Shown: one piece after another, positions 44,623 through 53,701 of the stretch
How positions within the stretch are numbered: position 1 is the stretch's first letter
Layout: each line of letters opens with the position of its first letter
Assembly (NCBI GenBank): GCA_017440575.1
Contig: JAFSGY010000028.1
Span: forward strand, 62,001-126,000
Length of the DNA stretch: 64,000 bases
Direction of reading: 5' to 3'
Source: Lachnospiraceae bacterium
Lineage (GTDB): Bacteria; Bacillota; Clostridia; Lachnospirales; Lachnospiraceae
Notes under the pieces: generated by a model
Told to the model about the DNA's origin: nothing
What the model saw: the letters and a program-made list of their open reading frames with translations, nothing else
Database searches by the model: none
Position numbers and translations under genes: made by a program

Positions 44623-45621
44623 ATGAATATTTTGTTTTGTAGTGTAGGAAGAAGATGTGAGCTGTTAAAGGATTTTAGAGATTCCTTGGGAGATAAGGTA
44701 AAGCTGGTGGTAACAGATAATAGTCCGTATGCACCGGCATTGGCATTTGCAGATGTTAGCTATAAGGTACCGCTTATCAAGGATCCTTCCTATATACCTA
44801 TGATTTTGGATATTTGTAAAAAGGAAAACATCAATGCGATTACTACTTTGATAGATCCAGAGATTGCAATTTTGGCAGAGCATAGAGAAGAATTTGAAGC
44901 AATTGGCGTGGAAGTGCTTGCACCATATAGGGAAACGGCAGCATTATGCTTTGATAAGTATGAAATGTCAAAGTATCTTGAGGAGAAAGGTATTCCGACA
45001 GTAAAAACCTATGGCTGTTTTGAAGATTTTAAGAAAGCCTATGAAACAGGAGAGATTTCCATACCTGTATTCGTAAAGCCAAGAACCGGAAGCGGAAGTG
45101 TTGGAGCCAGAAGAGTAGACACCTATGAAATGCTAGAGGAAGTAATGGCAGCAGACCCATCGTTGATTATACAGGAATTAATGACAGGGACAGATATGGA
45201 TGCTGACATTTATGTGGACACGAAAAGTCATAAACCGGTAGCCATTTTTTCTAAGCGAAAATTGTCGACTACCATTGGAGGAGCCAATAAAACGATTTCT
45301 TTTAAAGATGCTGCATTGTTTGACTTTGTTAATAAGGCAATTGAAGTGTTCCAGTTTAATGGTCCATTAGATATGGATTTATTTTATCAGGACGGACAAT
45401 ATTATCTATCAGAGATTAATCCGAGATTCGGTGGTGCATATCTTCATGCATATGGAGCAGGAGTTGATTTTCCTAAGATGATTTATCAAAATGTAGAAGA
45501 ACAGCAGGAGAATCAGGAAGAAATCGGCTGCTATGAAGAAGACGTTGTTATGATGATGTATGATAGTGTTGTAATTAAGAAATTGCAGGATATTCAGGAT
45601 AGTATGAAGAAAGAAGTCTAG
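44623..45621 (+). CDS. ATP-grasp ligase in the PglFEC cluster
   Basis: A 332-residue ATP-grasp protein of the carbamoyl-phosphate-synthase-like kind that forms amide bonds. The N-terminal Rossmann-like part starts MNILFCSVGRRCEL; the ATP-grasp core contains PVFVKPRTGSGSVGAR and the metal/ATP end EINPRFGGAYLHAYGAG. It starts two bases after pglC. Because the cluster lacks PglD, it may attach an amino acid or other acid to the C4 amine of the diamino sugar or to a uronic acid; this is inference. Family members are also seen in other surface-glycan loci, with substrates mostly unknown. Confidence 0.87.
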   Translation: MNILFCSVGRRCELLKDFRDSLGDKVKLVVTDNSPYAPALAFADVSYKVPLIKDPSYIPMILDICKKENINAITTLIDPEIAILAEHREEFEAIGVEVLAPYRETAALCFDKYEMSKYLEEKGIPTVKTYGCFEDFKKAYETGEISIPVFVKPRTGSGSVGARRVDTYEMLEEVMAADPSLIIQELMTGTDMDADIYVDTKSHKPVAIFSKRKLSTTIGGANKTISFKDAALFDFVNKAIEVFQFNGPLDMDLFYQDGQYYLSEINPRFGGAYLHAYGAGVDFPKMIYQNVEEQQENQEEIGCYEEDVVMMMYDSVVIKKLQDIQDSMKKEV

Positions 45622-45628
45622 AGAAACG

Positions 45629-46741
45629 ATGAAAATACTGATATTAACAAACTATGCAAACGGTTTGTATCTTTTTCGAAAAGAACTTCTGACCGCATTG
45701 CAGGAGGATGGACATACGATAACCGTATCTCTTCCTCCTGATGAAAATTGTAAAAAGCTGGAACAGCTAGGTATAGATATCATAGAAACACCTTTTGAGA
45801 GACGCGGAAATAATCCGGTGAAGGATATGGGGTTATTTCTAGCTTATCTGAAGCTTTTAAAAAGGCACAAGCCGGATATGGTATTTACCTATACTATTAA
45901 GCCGAATCTTTATGGAGGACTTGCCTGCAGACTTTTGCGTATTCCTTATCTGTGTAATATTACCGGACTCGGAACCGCAATTGAAAATGAGAGTCTGTTA
46001 AGTCATATTCTTTTAAAATTTTATAAGATTTCCATGAAATCAGCACAGTGTGTCTTTTTTCAAAATAAGAAAAATAGAGATTTTATGAATCGATATGGTG
46101 TTGCATGCCATAATCATAAGATGTTGCCCGGTTCTGGGGTAAACTTGACAGAACACCCCTTTGAGGAGTATTCTTCGGAGGAGGATGGAATCCATTTCCT
46201 TGCGGTTATCCGTATCATGAAGGATAAGGGAATTGAAGAATATCTAGAGGCTGCCAAAGTAATAAAAAGAAAATATCCCAAGGCATGCTTTTGGCTAGTT
46301 GGTGAATACGAAGAAGAGACAAGGGAAAAATATGAACCAAAGATACAGGAATTGGTAGATGCTAAGGTAATAACATATCTAGGGCATATCGATTATGTGG
46401 ACAAGGTTATGGCAAAGTGCCATGTTATCGTACATCCGTCTTATCATGAAGGATTGTCTAATGTGTTGTTGGAGGCGGCAGCATGTGGAAGACCAGTGCT
46501 TGCCAGTGATATTAATGGTTGTATTGAGACCTTTTCACCGGGAGAAAGTGGTATTGCATTTGAGCCTAGACGAGTAGAGGCTTTGGTGGAAGCAATAGAG
46601 AAAATTCTTGCACTTACGTCACAGGAACGAAGACAAATGGGAATTGCTGCAAGAGCGTGGGTAGAGACCTATTTTGATAGAAGACTGGTAATAAAGGCGT
46701 ATCGTGAGGAAATAGAGCAACGAAAAAAGGAGAATAGATGA
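45629..46741 (+). CDS. Glycosyltransferase family 4 (PglA-like)
   Basis: A 370-residue GT-B transferase with the N-terminal segment ILTNYANGLYLFRKEL, FTYTIKPNLYGG and NITGLGTAIE, which are characteristic of PglA, the enzyme that adds GalNAc to undecaprenyl-diphosphate bacillosamine. The donor domain has YHEGLSNVLLEAAACGRPV. Predicted to add the second sugar onto the PglC product. The stop overlaps the next start. The ribosome-binding site is weak. Confidence 0.85.
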   Translation: MKILILTNYANGLYLFRKELLTALQEDGHTITVSLPPDENCKKLEQLGIDIIETPFERRGNNPVKDMGLFLAYLKLLKRHKPDMVFTYTIKPNLYGGLACRLLRIPYLCNITGLGTAIENESLLSHILLKFYKISMKSAQCVFFQNKKNRDFMNRYGVACHNHKMLPGSGVNLTEHPFEEYSSEEDGIHFLAVIRIMKDKGIEEYLEAAKVIKRKYPKACFWLVGEYEEETREKYEPKIQELVDAKVITYLGHIDYVDKVMAKCHVIVHPSYHEGLSNVLLEAAACGRPVLASDINGCIETFSPGESGIAFEPRRVEALVEAIEKILALTSQERRQMGIAARAWVETYFDRRLVIKAYREEIEQRKKENR

Positions 46742-48057
46742 TGAGCTTATATCAAGATATTGTAGATGGAAAAGAGAAAGTATCGTTAGTAGGACTTGGT
46801 TATGTTGGTATGCCAATCGCAGTTGCGTTTGCAAGAAAGATTCAGGTTGTAGGTTTTGATTTAAATGCTGCAAAGATTGATTTGTACAAGTCAGGAATCG
46901 ATCCAACAAATGAAGTAGGTGACGAAGTAATCAAGAATACAACCGTAGAATTTACAGCAGACCCTACTAAGCTAAAGGAAGCAAAGTTCCATATCGTAGC
47001 GGTTCCAACTCCTGTTAATGATGATCATACACCAGATCTGACGCCGGTTGAGGGCGCAAGCAGACTCTTAGGACAGAACTTGACAAAGGGTTCTATTGTT
47101 GTGTTTGAGTCTACCGTATATCCTGGTGTAACAGAGGATATCTGTGTTCCAATCTTAGAGAAGGAATCAGGACTTAAATGTGGTGTGGATTTTAAGATTG
47201 GTTATTCGCCAGAGCGTATCAATCCGGGTGATAAGGTACACAGACTGGAGACTATTACTAAGATTGTATCTGGTATGGATGAAGAGACTCTTGATGAGGT
47301 AGCAAAGGTGTACGAGCTTGTTGTAGAAGCAGGTGTATATCGTGCAGAGAGCATCAAGGTTGCTGAGGCTGCTAAGGTTATTGAGAACAGCCAGCGTGAT
47401 ATTAATATTGCGTTTATGAATGAGTTATCTATTATCTTTAATAAGATGGGTATTGATACTAAGGCAGTTCTTGCAGCAGCAGGAACAAAGTGGAACTTCT
47501 TAAACTTCCAGCCGGGACTTGTAGGTGGACACTGTATCGGTGTTGATCCATACTACTTAACCTATAAGGCTGAACAGTTAGGTTATCATTCACAGATTAT
47601 CCTTTCCGGCCGTCGTATCAATGATGATATGGGTAAATATGTAGCAGAGAACTTAGTGAAGAACTTAATCAAAGCTGATATTCCAGTTAAGGGAGCAAAG
47701 GTAGCTATCTTAGGCTTCACTTTTAAGGAGAACTGTCCTGATACCAGAAATACTAAGATTATTGATATTTACAAAGAGCTTCAGGAGTATGGCATTACAG
47801 CAGTGGTTACTGATGATGATGCAGATGCACAGGAAGCTAAGAGATTATACGGTATTGAATTTGTTCCAATGACAGAGATTAAGGATTGTGATGCAGTTGT
47901 TCTTGCGGTTGCACATGAGTCTTATAAGAAGCTGGAAATGAAGGATATTGATGCAATATATGCTGCTAAGAATCAGGCAAAGGTATTAACAGACCTGAAG
48001 GGAATCCTGGATAAGAAAGCATATCAGGATGCTGGCTATATTTATTGGAGACTATAA
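46741..48057 (+). CDS. UDP-N-acetyl-hexosamine 6-dehydrogenase (WbpO/TviB type)
   Basis: NAD-dependent two-step oxidation of a UDP-sugar C6 hydroxyl to a carboxylate, probably UDP-GalNAc to UDP-GalNAcA. The 438-residue protein has GLGYVGMP near the start, the catalytic Cys in GGHCIGVDPYYL and GFTFKENCPDTRNTK in the C-terminal domain, matching the WbpO/TviB/WecC group rather than UDP-glucose dehydrogenase. An ATG at 46738 is an alternative start. The WbpP-type epimerase at 49522 makes a pair with it. Confidence 0.93.
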   Translation: MSLYQDIVDGKEKVSLVGLGYVGMPIAVAFARKIQVVGFDLNAAKIDLYKSGIDPTNEVGDEVIKNTTVEFTADPTKLKEAKFHIVAVPTPVNDDHTPDLTPVEGASRLLGQNLTKGSIVVFESTVYPGVTEDICVPILEKESGLKCGVDFKIGYSPERINPGDKVHRLETITKIVSGMDEETLDEVAKVYELVVEAGVYRAESIKVAEAAKVIENSQRDINIAFMNELSIIFNKMGIDTKAVLAAAGTKWNFLNFQPGLVGGHCIGVDPYYLTYKAEQLGYHSQIILSGRRINDDMGKYVAENLVKNLIKADIPVKGAKVAILGFTFKENCPDTRNTKIIDIYKELQEYGITAVVTDDDADAQEAKRLYGIEFVPMTEIKDCDAVVLAVAHESYKKLEMKDIDAIYAAKNQAKVLTDLKGILDKKAYQDAGYIYWRL

Positions 48058-48107
48058 TACGAAAATGGATTTTCGTATGGCAAATTTGTGCAAGGGCACA
48101 AATTCGC
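48057..48107 (+). repeat. Tandem double-hairpin element, copy C
   Basis: After the dehydrogenase. Hairpin 1: perfect ATACGAAAAT / ATTTTCGTAT, loop effectively 2 to 6 bases, beginning in the stop codon. Hairpin 2: GCAAATTTGTG (48080-48090) / CACAAATTCGC (48097-48107), 10 of 11 bp plus one mismatch, loop CAAGGG. The right arm is identical to that of copy A at 9339-9349. No T run follows. Confidence 0.78.
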
Positions 48108-48130
48108 AAGTATAGAAGGTTATGGTAAAA

Positions 48131-49522
48131 ATGCGAAATAGAATAGTAAATATATCTACATTTATTATATTTACAGCTTTTTTTGGTTTTTTGTTAATAA
48201 CAGGTGAGCCACTATATTTAGGTGACACCTTTCAGCATGAGAATCAGTTTGTGACAAGAGAACCGATATATGCGTTGCTTATTCAGTTTCTGCGATGGGT
48301 ATCACCAGATTATCATTATCAGTTGTTAATTGTGGTACAAAATCTTTTGGCAATAGTAGCAAACACTGTATTTGTATGTGCGTTGCGTCAAGAATTGAAG
48401 CTAAAATGGTATATGATACTGTTATTTATACCAATCTTGCTTGCACCGCATATTATGACACCGATAGCATCTGCATCAGGAATGGTTATTACGAATTCGC
48501 TCCTTTCAGAGGGAATCTCCTATTCCCTATATTTGTTTTATATGATGTATATTCTTAAGGCAATATGGAGAAGAGAGATTTTAGGAAGAGATAGTATTCT
48601 AGCCTTTTTCTGGGCAATACTTGTATCCTTGGTACGCGGACAGTTTATGATACTGATTCTAGTCTGGTTCTTGGCAATGGGATTGATCGCTCTATTGCAG
48701 AAGCGTTGGAAGCAGATTATGATATTGGTAGCAATGTTGGCAGTTGCTTTTGTAGGGCGTGGTCTCATTGTCAAGACTTATAACTTTTGTGAGCAGGGAT
48801 TATTCGTAGATACCGCATCCGGGAAAGCAATGTCGGTAGCAAATGTGCTATATGTAGCTGACAGAGAAGATGGAGAAGCAATAGAAGATGAAGGCTTACG
48901 AGCAGTTTATTACAAGATCTTTGACCGAGCCTATGCAGATGGCATGAATTATCAGTTCTCGCCCGATGGATTTCTTGCAAGAGCGGCACATCATGAGGAA
49001 TGTCATGATACTCTTAATTTTGATTACTTTGCGGTTGTAGCAAAGGATTATATCACTGAGACTACAGGTGTTACAGTGGAAGAATATCAGCGTATGATGG
49101 TAGAGGTAGATAAGGTGGCAGCTGCCCTCATGTCAGAGCTTCTGCCAGAGGTATTACCTAGATATGTATATAATTACATTGCCATGATTATGATGGGATT
49201 TGTTAGAAGTGTGGCATTTATTCATCCCGTTTTTAACTGGTATTCACTTGTAATTTATTTCGTAGCGGTTGTGCTTACGATATTCGTATGGGTGAAAAAA
49301 CCTAGCTCTAAGGCAGCGCCGTTGATGTCATTGGTGTTATTGATGATTACTGGAAATGTAACAGGTACGTCTTTGATGATTCAGTGTATTTCCAGATATA
49401 TGTTATATAATCTGCCGTTGTTTTATATGGCAGGACTGTTGTTGTTGCTTGACTGTTTTGATATATATACAACAGCAAAAGGCAAGTTACTGGAACGAAG
49501 TGACAGGAAGGAAGAAAAGTAA
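48131..49522 (+). CDS. Polytopic membrane protein, function unknown
   Basis: A 463-residue protein with about nine hydrophobic segments. Between the first two helices it has GDTFQHENQFVTREPIYALL (about 31-50), an acid-containing loop that resembles the first loop of GT-C or polymerase-like proteins. No family was recognised. The start is uncertain: the AGAAGG site is 2 bases from an ATG at 48122 and 11 bases from ATG 48131. Its last codons contain an 18-base match to the hairpin repeat at 11436. It lies between the UDP-sugar dehydrogenase and its partner epimerase, so it is probably involved in building or polymerising the uronic-acid-containing chain. Confidence 0.6.
   Translation: MRNRIVNISTFIIFTAFFGFLLITGEPLYLGDTFQHENQFVTREPIYALLIQFLRWVSPDYHYQLLIVVQNLLAIVANTVFVCALRQELKLKWYMILLFIPILLAPHIMTPIASASGMVITNSLLSEGISYSLYLFYMMYILKAIWRREILGRDSILAFFWAILVSLVRGQFMILILVWFLAMGLIALLQKRWKQIMILVAMLAVAFVGRGLIVKTYNFCEQGLFVDTASGKAMSVANVLYVADREDGEAIEDEGLRAVYYKIFDRAYADGMNYQFSPDGFLARAAHHEECHDTLNFDYFAVVAKDYITETTGVTVEEYQRMMVEVDKVAAALMSELLPEVLPRYVYNYIAMIMMGFVRSVAFIHPVFNWYSLVIYFVAVVLTIFVWVKKPSSKAAPLMSLVLLMITGNVTGTSLMIQCISRYMLYNLPLFYMAGLLLLLDCFDIYTTAKGKLLERSDRKEEK
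49486..49503 (+). repeat. Copy of the 11436 repeat inside a coding end
   Basis: Eighteen bases (GTTACTGGAACGAAGTGA) identical to 11436-11453, here at the 3' end of a coding region, without the complete second hairpin arm. By rough count such a long exact match is unlikely by chance in 64 kb. Confidence 0.5.
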
Positions 49523-50496
49523 TGGGATTTAAAGAGTTGAAGTTTCCGGAAAACAGTGTGTTTCTTGTAACGGGTGGAGCAGGTTTTATCGGTTCTAACC
49601 TTTGTGAAGCGTTGACAGATATGGGATATCAGGTAAGATGTCTGGATGACCTTTCCACAGGTCATGAGAAAAATGTCAAGATGCTGATGGACAGACAAAA
49701 TTATACTTTTATTAAGGGAGATATCAAAGACCTTGATACCTGTATGAAGGCTTGTGAGGGTGTTGATTATGTTATGAATCAGGCTGCATGGGGCTCTGTT
49801 CCAAGAAGTATCGAGATGCCATTGTTCTATGAGCAGAATAATATTATGGGTACTTTGAATATGATGGAAGCTGCCAGACAGAATGGTGTTAAGAAGTTCG
49901 TCTATGCATCAAGCTCTTCTGTTTATGGAGACCATCCTGTACTTCCAAAGAAGGAAGGTCAGGAAGGAAATCTGCTTTCTCCTTATGCGTTAACCAAACG
50001 TGTAGATGAGGAGTATGGAAAGCTTTATAAGAAGTTATACGGTCTTGATACCTATGGACTTCGTTATTTCAACGTATTTGGACGTCGTCAGGATCCGAAT
50101 GGTGCTTATGCTGCGGTTATTCCGAAGTTCATTAAGCTGCTTTTAGATGGAGAGGTTCCTACGATTAATGGCGATGGTAAACAGTCTAGAGACTTTACGT
50201 ATATTGATAACGTAATCGAGGCAAATATGAGAGCATGTCTTGCTTCCAGTGATGCAGTCGGACAGGCGTTCAATATTGCTTACGGTGGAAGAGAATATCT
50301 GATTGATATTTACTATAATCTTTGCAAGGCTCTTGGTAAGGATGTAGAGCCAAACTTTGGACCGGACAGAGCTGGCGATATCAAGCACTCTAATGCAGAT
50401 ATATCAAAGGCAAGAGAGTTATTGGGATATGATCCGGATTATGACTTTGAGAAGGGTATTGCCCTTGCTATCGAATGGTACAAGGAGAACCTCTAA
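49522..50496 (+). CDS. UDP-N-acetylhexosamine 4-epimerase (WbpP/TviC type)
   Basis: Interconverts UDP-GlcNAc(A) and UDP-GalNAc(A). The 324-residue SDR protein has GGAGFIGSN near the start, the marker NQAAWGSVPRSIE seen in WbpP-type enzymes, SSSSVYGD, the SPYALTK Tyr-Lys pair and the RYFNVFGRRQDPNGAYAA segment. With the dehydrogenase at 46741 it predicts UDP-GalNAcA. Its start overlaps the upstream stop (TAATG). Substrate is inferred from family and neighbour. Confidence 0.92.
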   Translation: MGFKELKFPENSVFLVTGGAGFIGSNLCEALTDMGYQVRCLDDLSTGHEKNVKMLMDRQNYTFIKGDIKDLDTCMKACEGVDYVMNQAAWGSVPRSIEMPLFYEQNNIMGTLNMMEAARQNGVKKFVYASSSSVYGDHPVLPKKEGQEGNLLSPYALTKRVDEEYGKLYKKLYGLDTYGLRYFNVFGRRQDPNGAYAAVIPKFIKLLLDGEVPTINGDGKQSRDFTYIDNVIEANMRACLASSDAVGQAFNIAYGGREYLIDIYYNLCKALGKDVEPNFGPDRAGDIKHSNADISKARELLGYDPDYDFEKGIALAIEWYKENL

Positions 50497-50515
50497 TCAA
50501 GGTATGGAGAATTAG

Positions 50516-51262
50516 ATGAACATTTCAATAAGAATGGATGATATTACACCTGATATGGATTGGGCAAAGTTCCTTAGATTTAAGGAGCTTTGTGATCTGT
50601 ATCAGGTCAAACCGCTTATAGGGGTAGTTCCCGAAAATCAAGATACCATGCTACGTATTGATGATGCGCGGGATGATTTTTGGGAATATTTATTACAACT
50701 GGAAAAAGAAGGATGGGTAATTGCCCAGCATGGCTGTACACATATTTATAGTACGAAGAAAAAAGGTTGTTTTCCGCTAAATGCTATTTCCGAATATGCA
50801 GGGAAAGCTTATGAGGAACAGCTGGCAAATCTGAAAAAGGGTAAGGAAATCTTAGAAAAACACGGTGTCTATACAGATATCTTTATGGCACCGGCTCATT
50901 CATATGACAGGAATACATTAAAAGCTCTTAAATCAGCAGGATTTACAAAGCTGACAGATGGTTTTGGAGACAAGCCGTATGAATGGAAAGGATTAACCTT
51001 TTATCCGATTTCCTTCAAGCAGAGTAACAGCTTGAAGCAGGAAAAGGGATATACCACTTTTGTTGTTCATGCCAATACCATGAATGACAAAGACTTTGAA
51101 CGCTATGAAAAGCTCTTTGCAGAGCAGAAGGATAAGCTCATATCTTATCAGGATTACTTGGAAGTCACTCCGGAAAAAAGAGGTGTCATAGGTAGAGTAA
51201 AAGAGTATTTGATGGCAATCAGTAAATATGTATTAGTCAGATTAGCGAGCCTAAAGAATTAG
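50516..51262 (+). CDS. DUF2334 / polysaccharide-deacetylase-like protein
   Basis: A 248-residue protein with a NodB-like fold outline: RMDDITP near the start, AQHGCTHIYS (about 75-84) and MAPAHSYD (about 124-131), which place Asp and His residues like a metal centre. It belongs to the DUF2334 group. Such proteins are expected to remove acetyl groups from a glycan or sugar intermediate. No signal peptide is visible, so it may act in the cytoplasm. It overlaps or abuts a GT4 gene cluster; true substrate unknown. Confidence 0.8.
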   Translation: MNISIRMDDITPDMDWAKFLRFKELCDLYQVKPLIGVVPENQDTMLRIDDARDDFWEYLLQLEKEGWVIAQHGCTHIYSTKKKGCFPLNAISEYAGKAYEEQLANLKKGKEILEKHGVYTDIFMAPAHSYDRNTLKALKSAGFTKLTDGFGDKPYEWKGLTFYPISFKQSNSLKQEKGYTTFVVHANTMNDKDFERYEKLFAEQKDKLISYQDYLEVTPEKRGVIGRVKEYLMAISKYVLVRLASLKN

Positions 51263-51306
51263 TGTGGAATATAACTGTTTCACAGCTGAGTGAATGGAGA
51301 TTGAAA

Positions 51307-52491
51307 ATGAGCAATCAGAAAACAACCAATCCAATCAGAGTTCTGCATGTGCTTGGAACGACCAATCTTGGCGGCGCAGAGAGTAGAATCATGGAGCTGT
51401 ATCGTTGCATTGACCGTAGAAAGGTACAGTTTGATTTTTTGGTGCATACGGATAAAGAAGGGCATTATAGCAAGGAAATATTGGAGCTTGGTGGACGTAT
51501 ATACAGTCTGCCGCGTTTTAAGGTAATAAATTATGCAGAATATAAAAAAGCTATAAAACAGTTTTTTCAGGAGCATAGGGAATTTGTTGCAGTACAAGGA
51601 CATATGACAAGTACTGCTTCTATTTATTTACCGATTGCCAAGAAAGCAAATCCCTCTATGGTAACGATTGCACACGCAAGAAGTGCAGGCGTAGATAAGG
51701 GACTCAAAGGCTATGTAACAAAGTGTTTGAGAAGTTCTTTAAAATATAAAGCAGACTATTGCTTTACCTGTTCCAAGGAGGCGGGTATAGCCGTATTTGG
51801 AAAGAAATGGGTAGAGCAAGGTAAGGTATGGACGATTCCGAATGCGATTGATGTAAATCGTTTTCAGTACAACGAAACAGTACGAAATGAAATCAGAGCC
51901 GAGCTTGGTATTCAGGATAAATTCGTCATTGGACATGTGGGACGTTTTGGATTTATGAAGAATCATTCTTATCTGGTAGATATTTTTGCGGAACTGTGCA
52001 GGCAAAGAGAGGATATGGTTCTTGTGCTGATAGGTAAAGGCGAAGAGGAAGAGAATGTTCATAGTAAGCTCAAGAAGCTTGGTGTGGAGTTGTTTGGTGA
52101 TGAACAGGCATTGGAGAGTAAGGTGCTATTTCTTGGAAACAAATTCGACGTTGAGCGCTATTATCAGGCATTTGATTATTTTGTATTCCCATCCACCTTT
52201 GAGGGACTTCCGGGAAGTGTTGCAGAGGCACAGGCAGCAGGGTTGCATTGTCTGATTTCGGATAAGATTACAAGGGAGGTTGCACTGACAGAGCTTGTAA
52301 CCTATCGTAGTATTGAGGAAGAACCAAAGCATTGGGCAGAGGAGATTCTACAGAATGCAGAAAAAGCACTGGTTCGTAAGGATGTGAGAGAAGCCATTGC
52401 GCAGAATGGCTTTGATGTAAATACACAGGCGGTATTGATGGAAGAATTCTATCGTACAGGACAGAATCCGCCGGGAAAGTTGGAGCAGTAA
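51307..52491 (+). CDS. Glycosyltransferase family 4
   Basis: A 394-residue GT-B transferase with RVLHVLGTTNLGGAE at the start, VGRFGFMKNH in the donor domain and FPSTFEGLPGSVAEAQAAGL as the retaining-GT4 signature. The start at 51307 follows GGAG at seven bases; a GTG at 51262 would only add an unrelated N-terminus. Its stop overlaps the next start by one base (TAATG). First of a group of closely spaced GT4 genes that probably act in sequence. Confidence 0.89.
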   Translation: MSNQKTTNPIRVLHVLGTTNLGGAESRIMELYRCIDRRKVQFDFLVHTDKEGHYSKEILELGGRIYSLPRFKVINYAEYKKAIKQFFQEHREFVAVQGHMTSTASIYLPIAKKANPSMVTIAHARSAGVDKGLKGYVTKCLRSSLKYKADYCFTCSKEAGIAVFGKKWVEQGKVWTIPNAIDVNRFQYNETVRNEIRAELGIQDKFVIGHVGRFGFMKNHSYLVDIFAELCRQREDMVLVLIGKGEEEENVHSKLKKLGVELFGDEQALESKVLFLGNKFDVERYYQAFDYFVFPSTFEGLPGSVAEAQAAGLHCLISDKITREVALTELVTYRSIEEEPKHWAEEILQNAEKALVRKDVREAIAQNGFDVNTQAVLMEEFYRTGQNPPGKLEQ

Positions 52492-53675
52492 TGAGTAATG
52501 GACAGAATAAAAAGAGAATTATGCTGATTGTACCGATGCTTCATCAGGGAGGATTTGAGAGAATCTGTGCGTTGACAGCAAAGCTGTTAAATGATACCTA
52601 TGAGGTTCATCTCGTTATTTTTAGTTCGGAAGACATGATTTATGATGTTTCCGGCATTCATTTGATTGATTTACAGTTGGGAGCTGTACCCGGAAAGATA
52701 GGAAAGCTGAAAAATATTGTAAAACGAATACAGCGTCTTAAGAAGCTGAAAAGAGAATTAGACATTCAGATTAGTTATAGCTTTGGTACAACAGCAAATC
52801 TCGCCAATGTCCTGTCTAAGACAAAGGATGTTACATGGGCAGGAATTCGAGGCTATGGAGCATTGGAAGAGCATATGGAGCTGATTGGTCGTAGAGCCGA
52901 CAGAGTCATAAGCTGTACAAAGGTCATGGAAGAGGATATTAAGGCAAAAGTTGCAATTAAGAAATCAGCAACCTTGTATAATCCTTGTAATCTCAGTGAA
53001 ATCGAATTGCTTGCAGAGACAGATGTGGATAGCAGGTTTGAGGAGTTTTTTAATAAACCTGGTAAATTAGTAGTTTCTATGGGGCGTGAGGACGATATCA
53101 AGGGCTTTTGGCATCTAATTAAGAGTATTTATCTGTTAAGAAAAAGGCTCCCTGATGTAAAGCTTATGATTATCGGTGATGGTGATTATCTGGAATATAA
53201 GGAGCTGGCAAGAGAGCTGGGGATGGAAGAGGATGTACTTTTTGCAGGTGTGCATAGGAATCCGTTTCCATTATTGGCTAAGGCAGATTTATATGCATTA
53301 ACCTCTGATACGGAAGGGTTTCCGAATGCGTTAATCGAGGCAATGGCATGTGGCGTGCCTTGCGTTAGTGTAAACTGTAAGACGGGGCCTGCTGAGATAT
53401 TGCATGAGAATTATCATGAATGTGAAAATCAGGATAAGCGATATCATGGAGATTATGGAATTTTGACACCAATCTTAAAGGGCGAAAAAAATTTACAGAC
53501 AGATAGCTTTACCGAAGAGGAAGAGATATTTGCGAAGGAAATGGAGCAAGTGTTGACAGATACTAAGGTGTGGACAGAGTATCATAATAAGGCAAAAAAG
53601 CGGGCAAAGGATTTTGGAATGGAATCCTATGTAGCTCAGATAAGCCGGTTAATAGAAGAAGACAGTGCTGAGTAG
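52491..53675 (+). CDS. Glycosyltransferase family 4
   Basis: A 394-residue GT-B transferase with IMLIVPMLHQGGFERI at the start, VSMGREDDIKGF and TSDTEGFPNALIEAMACGVP in the donor domain. Related in layout to the enzymes at 53702 and 56740, which carry the same lead GGaE/GGfE motif, so they probably arose by duplication or act on similar donors. Coupled to the previous gene by TAATG. Confidence 0.89.
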   Translation: MSNGQNKKRIMLIVPMLHQGGFERICALTAKLLNDTYEVHLVIFSSEDMIYDVSGIHLIDLQLGAVPGKIGKLKNIVKRIQRLKKLKRELDIQISYSFGTTANLANVLSKTKDVTWAGIRGYGALEEHMELIGRRADRVISCTKVMEEDIKAKVAIKKSATLYNPCNLSEIELLAETDVDSRFEEFFNKPGKLVVSMGREDDIKGFWHLIKSIYLLRKRLPDVKLMIIGDGDYLEYKELARELGMEEDVLFAGVHRNPFPLLAKADLYALTSDTEGFPNALIEAMACGVPCVSVNCKTGPAEILHENYHECENQDKRYHGDYGILTPILKGEKNLQTDSFTEEEEIFAKEMEQVLTDTKVWTEYHNKAKKRAKDFGMESYVAQISRLIEEDSAE

Positions 53676-53701
53676 ATAAGAGGGCAGTGCTTGGAGAAGA
53701 T

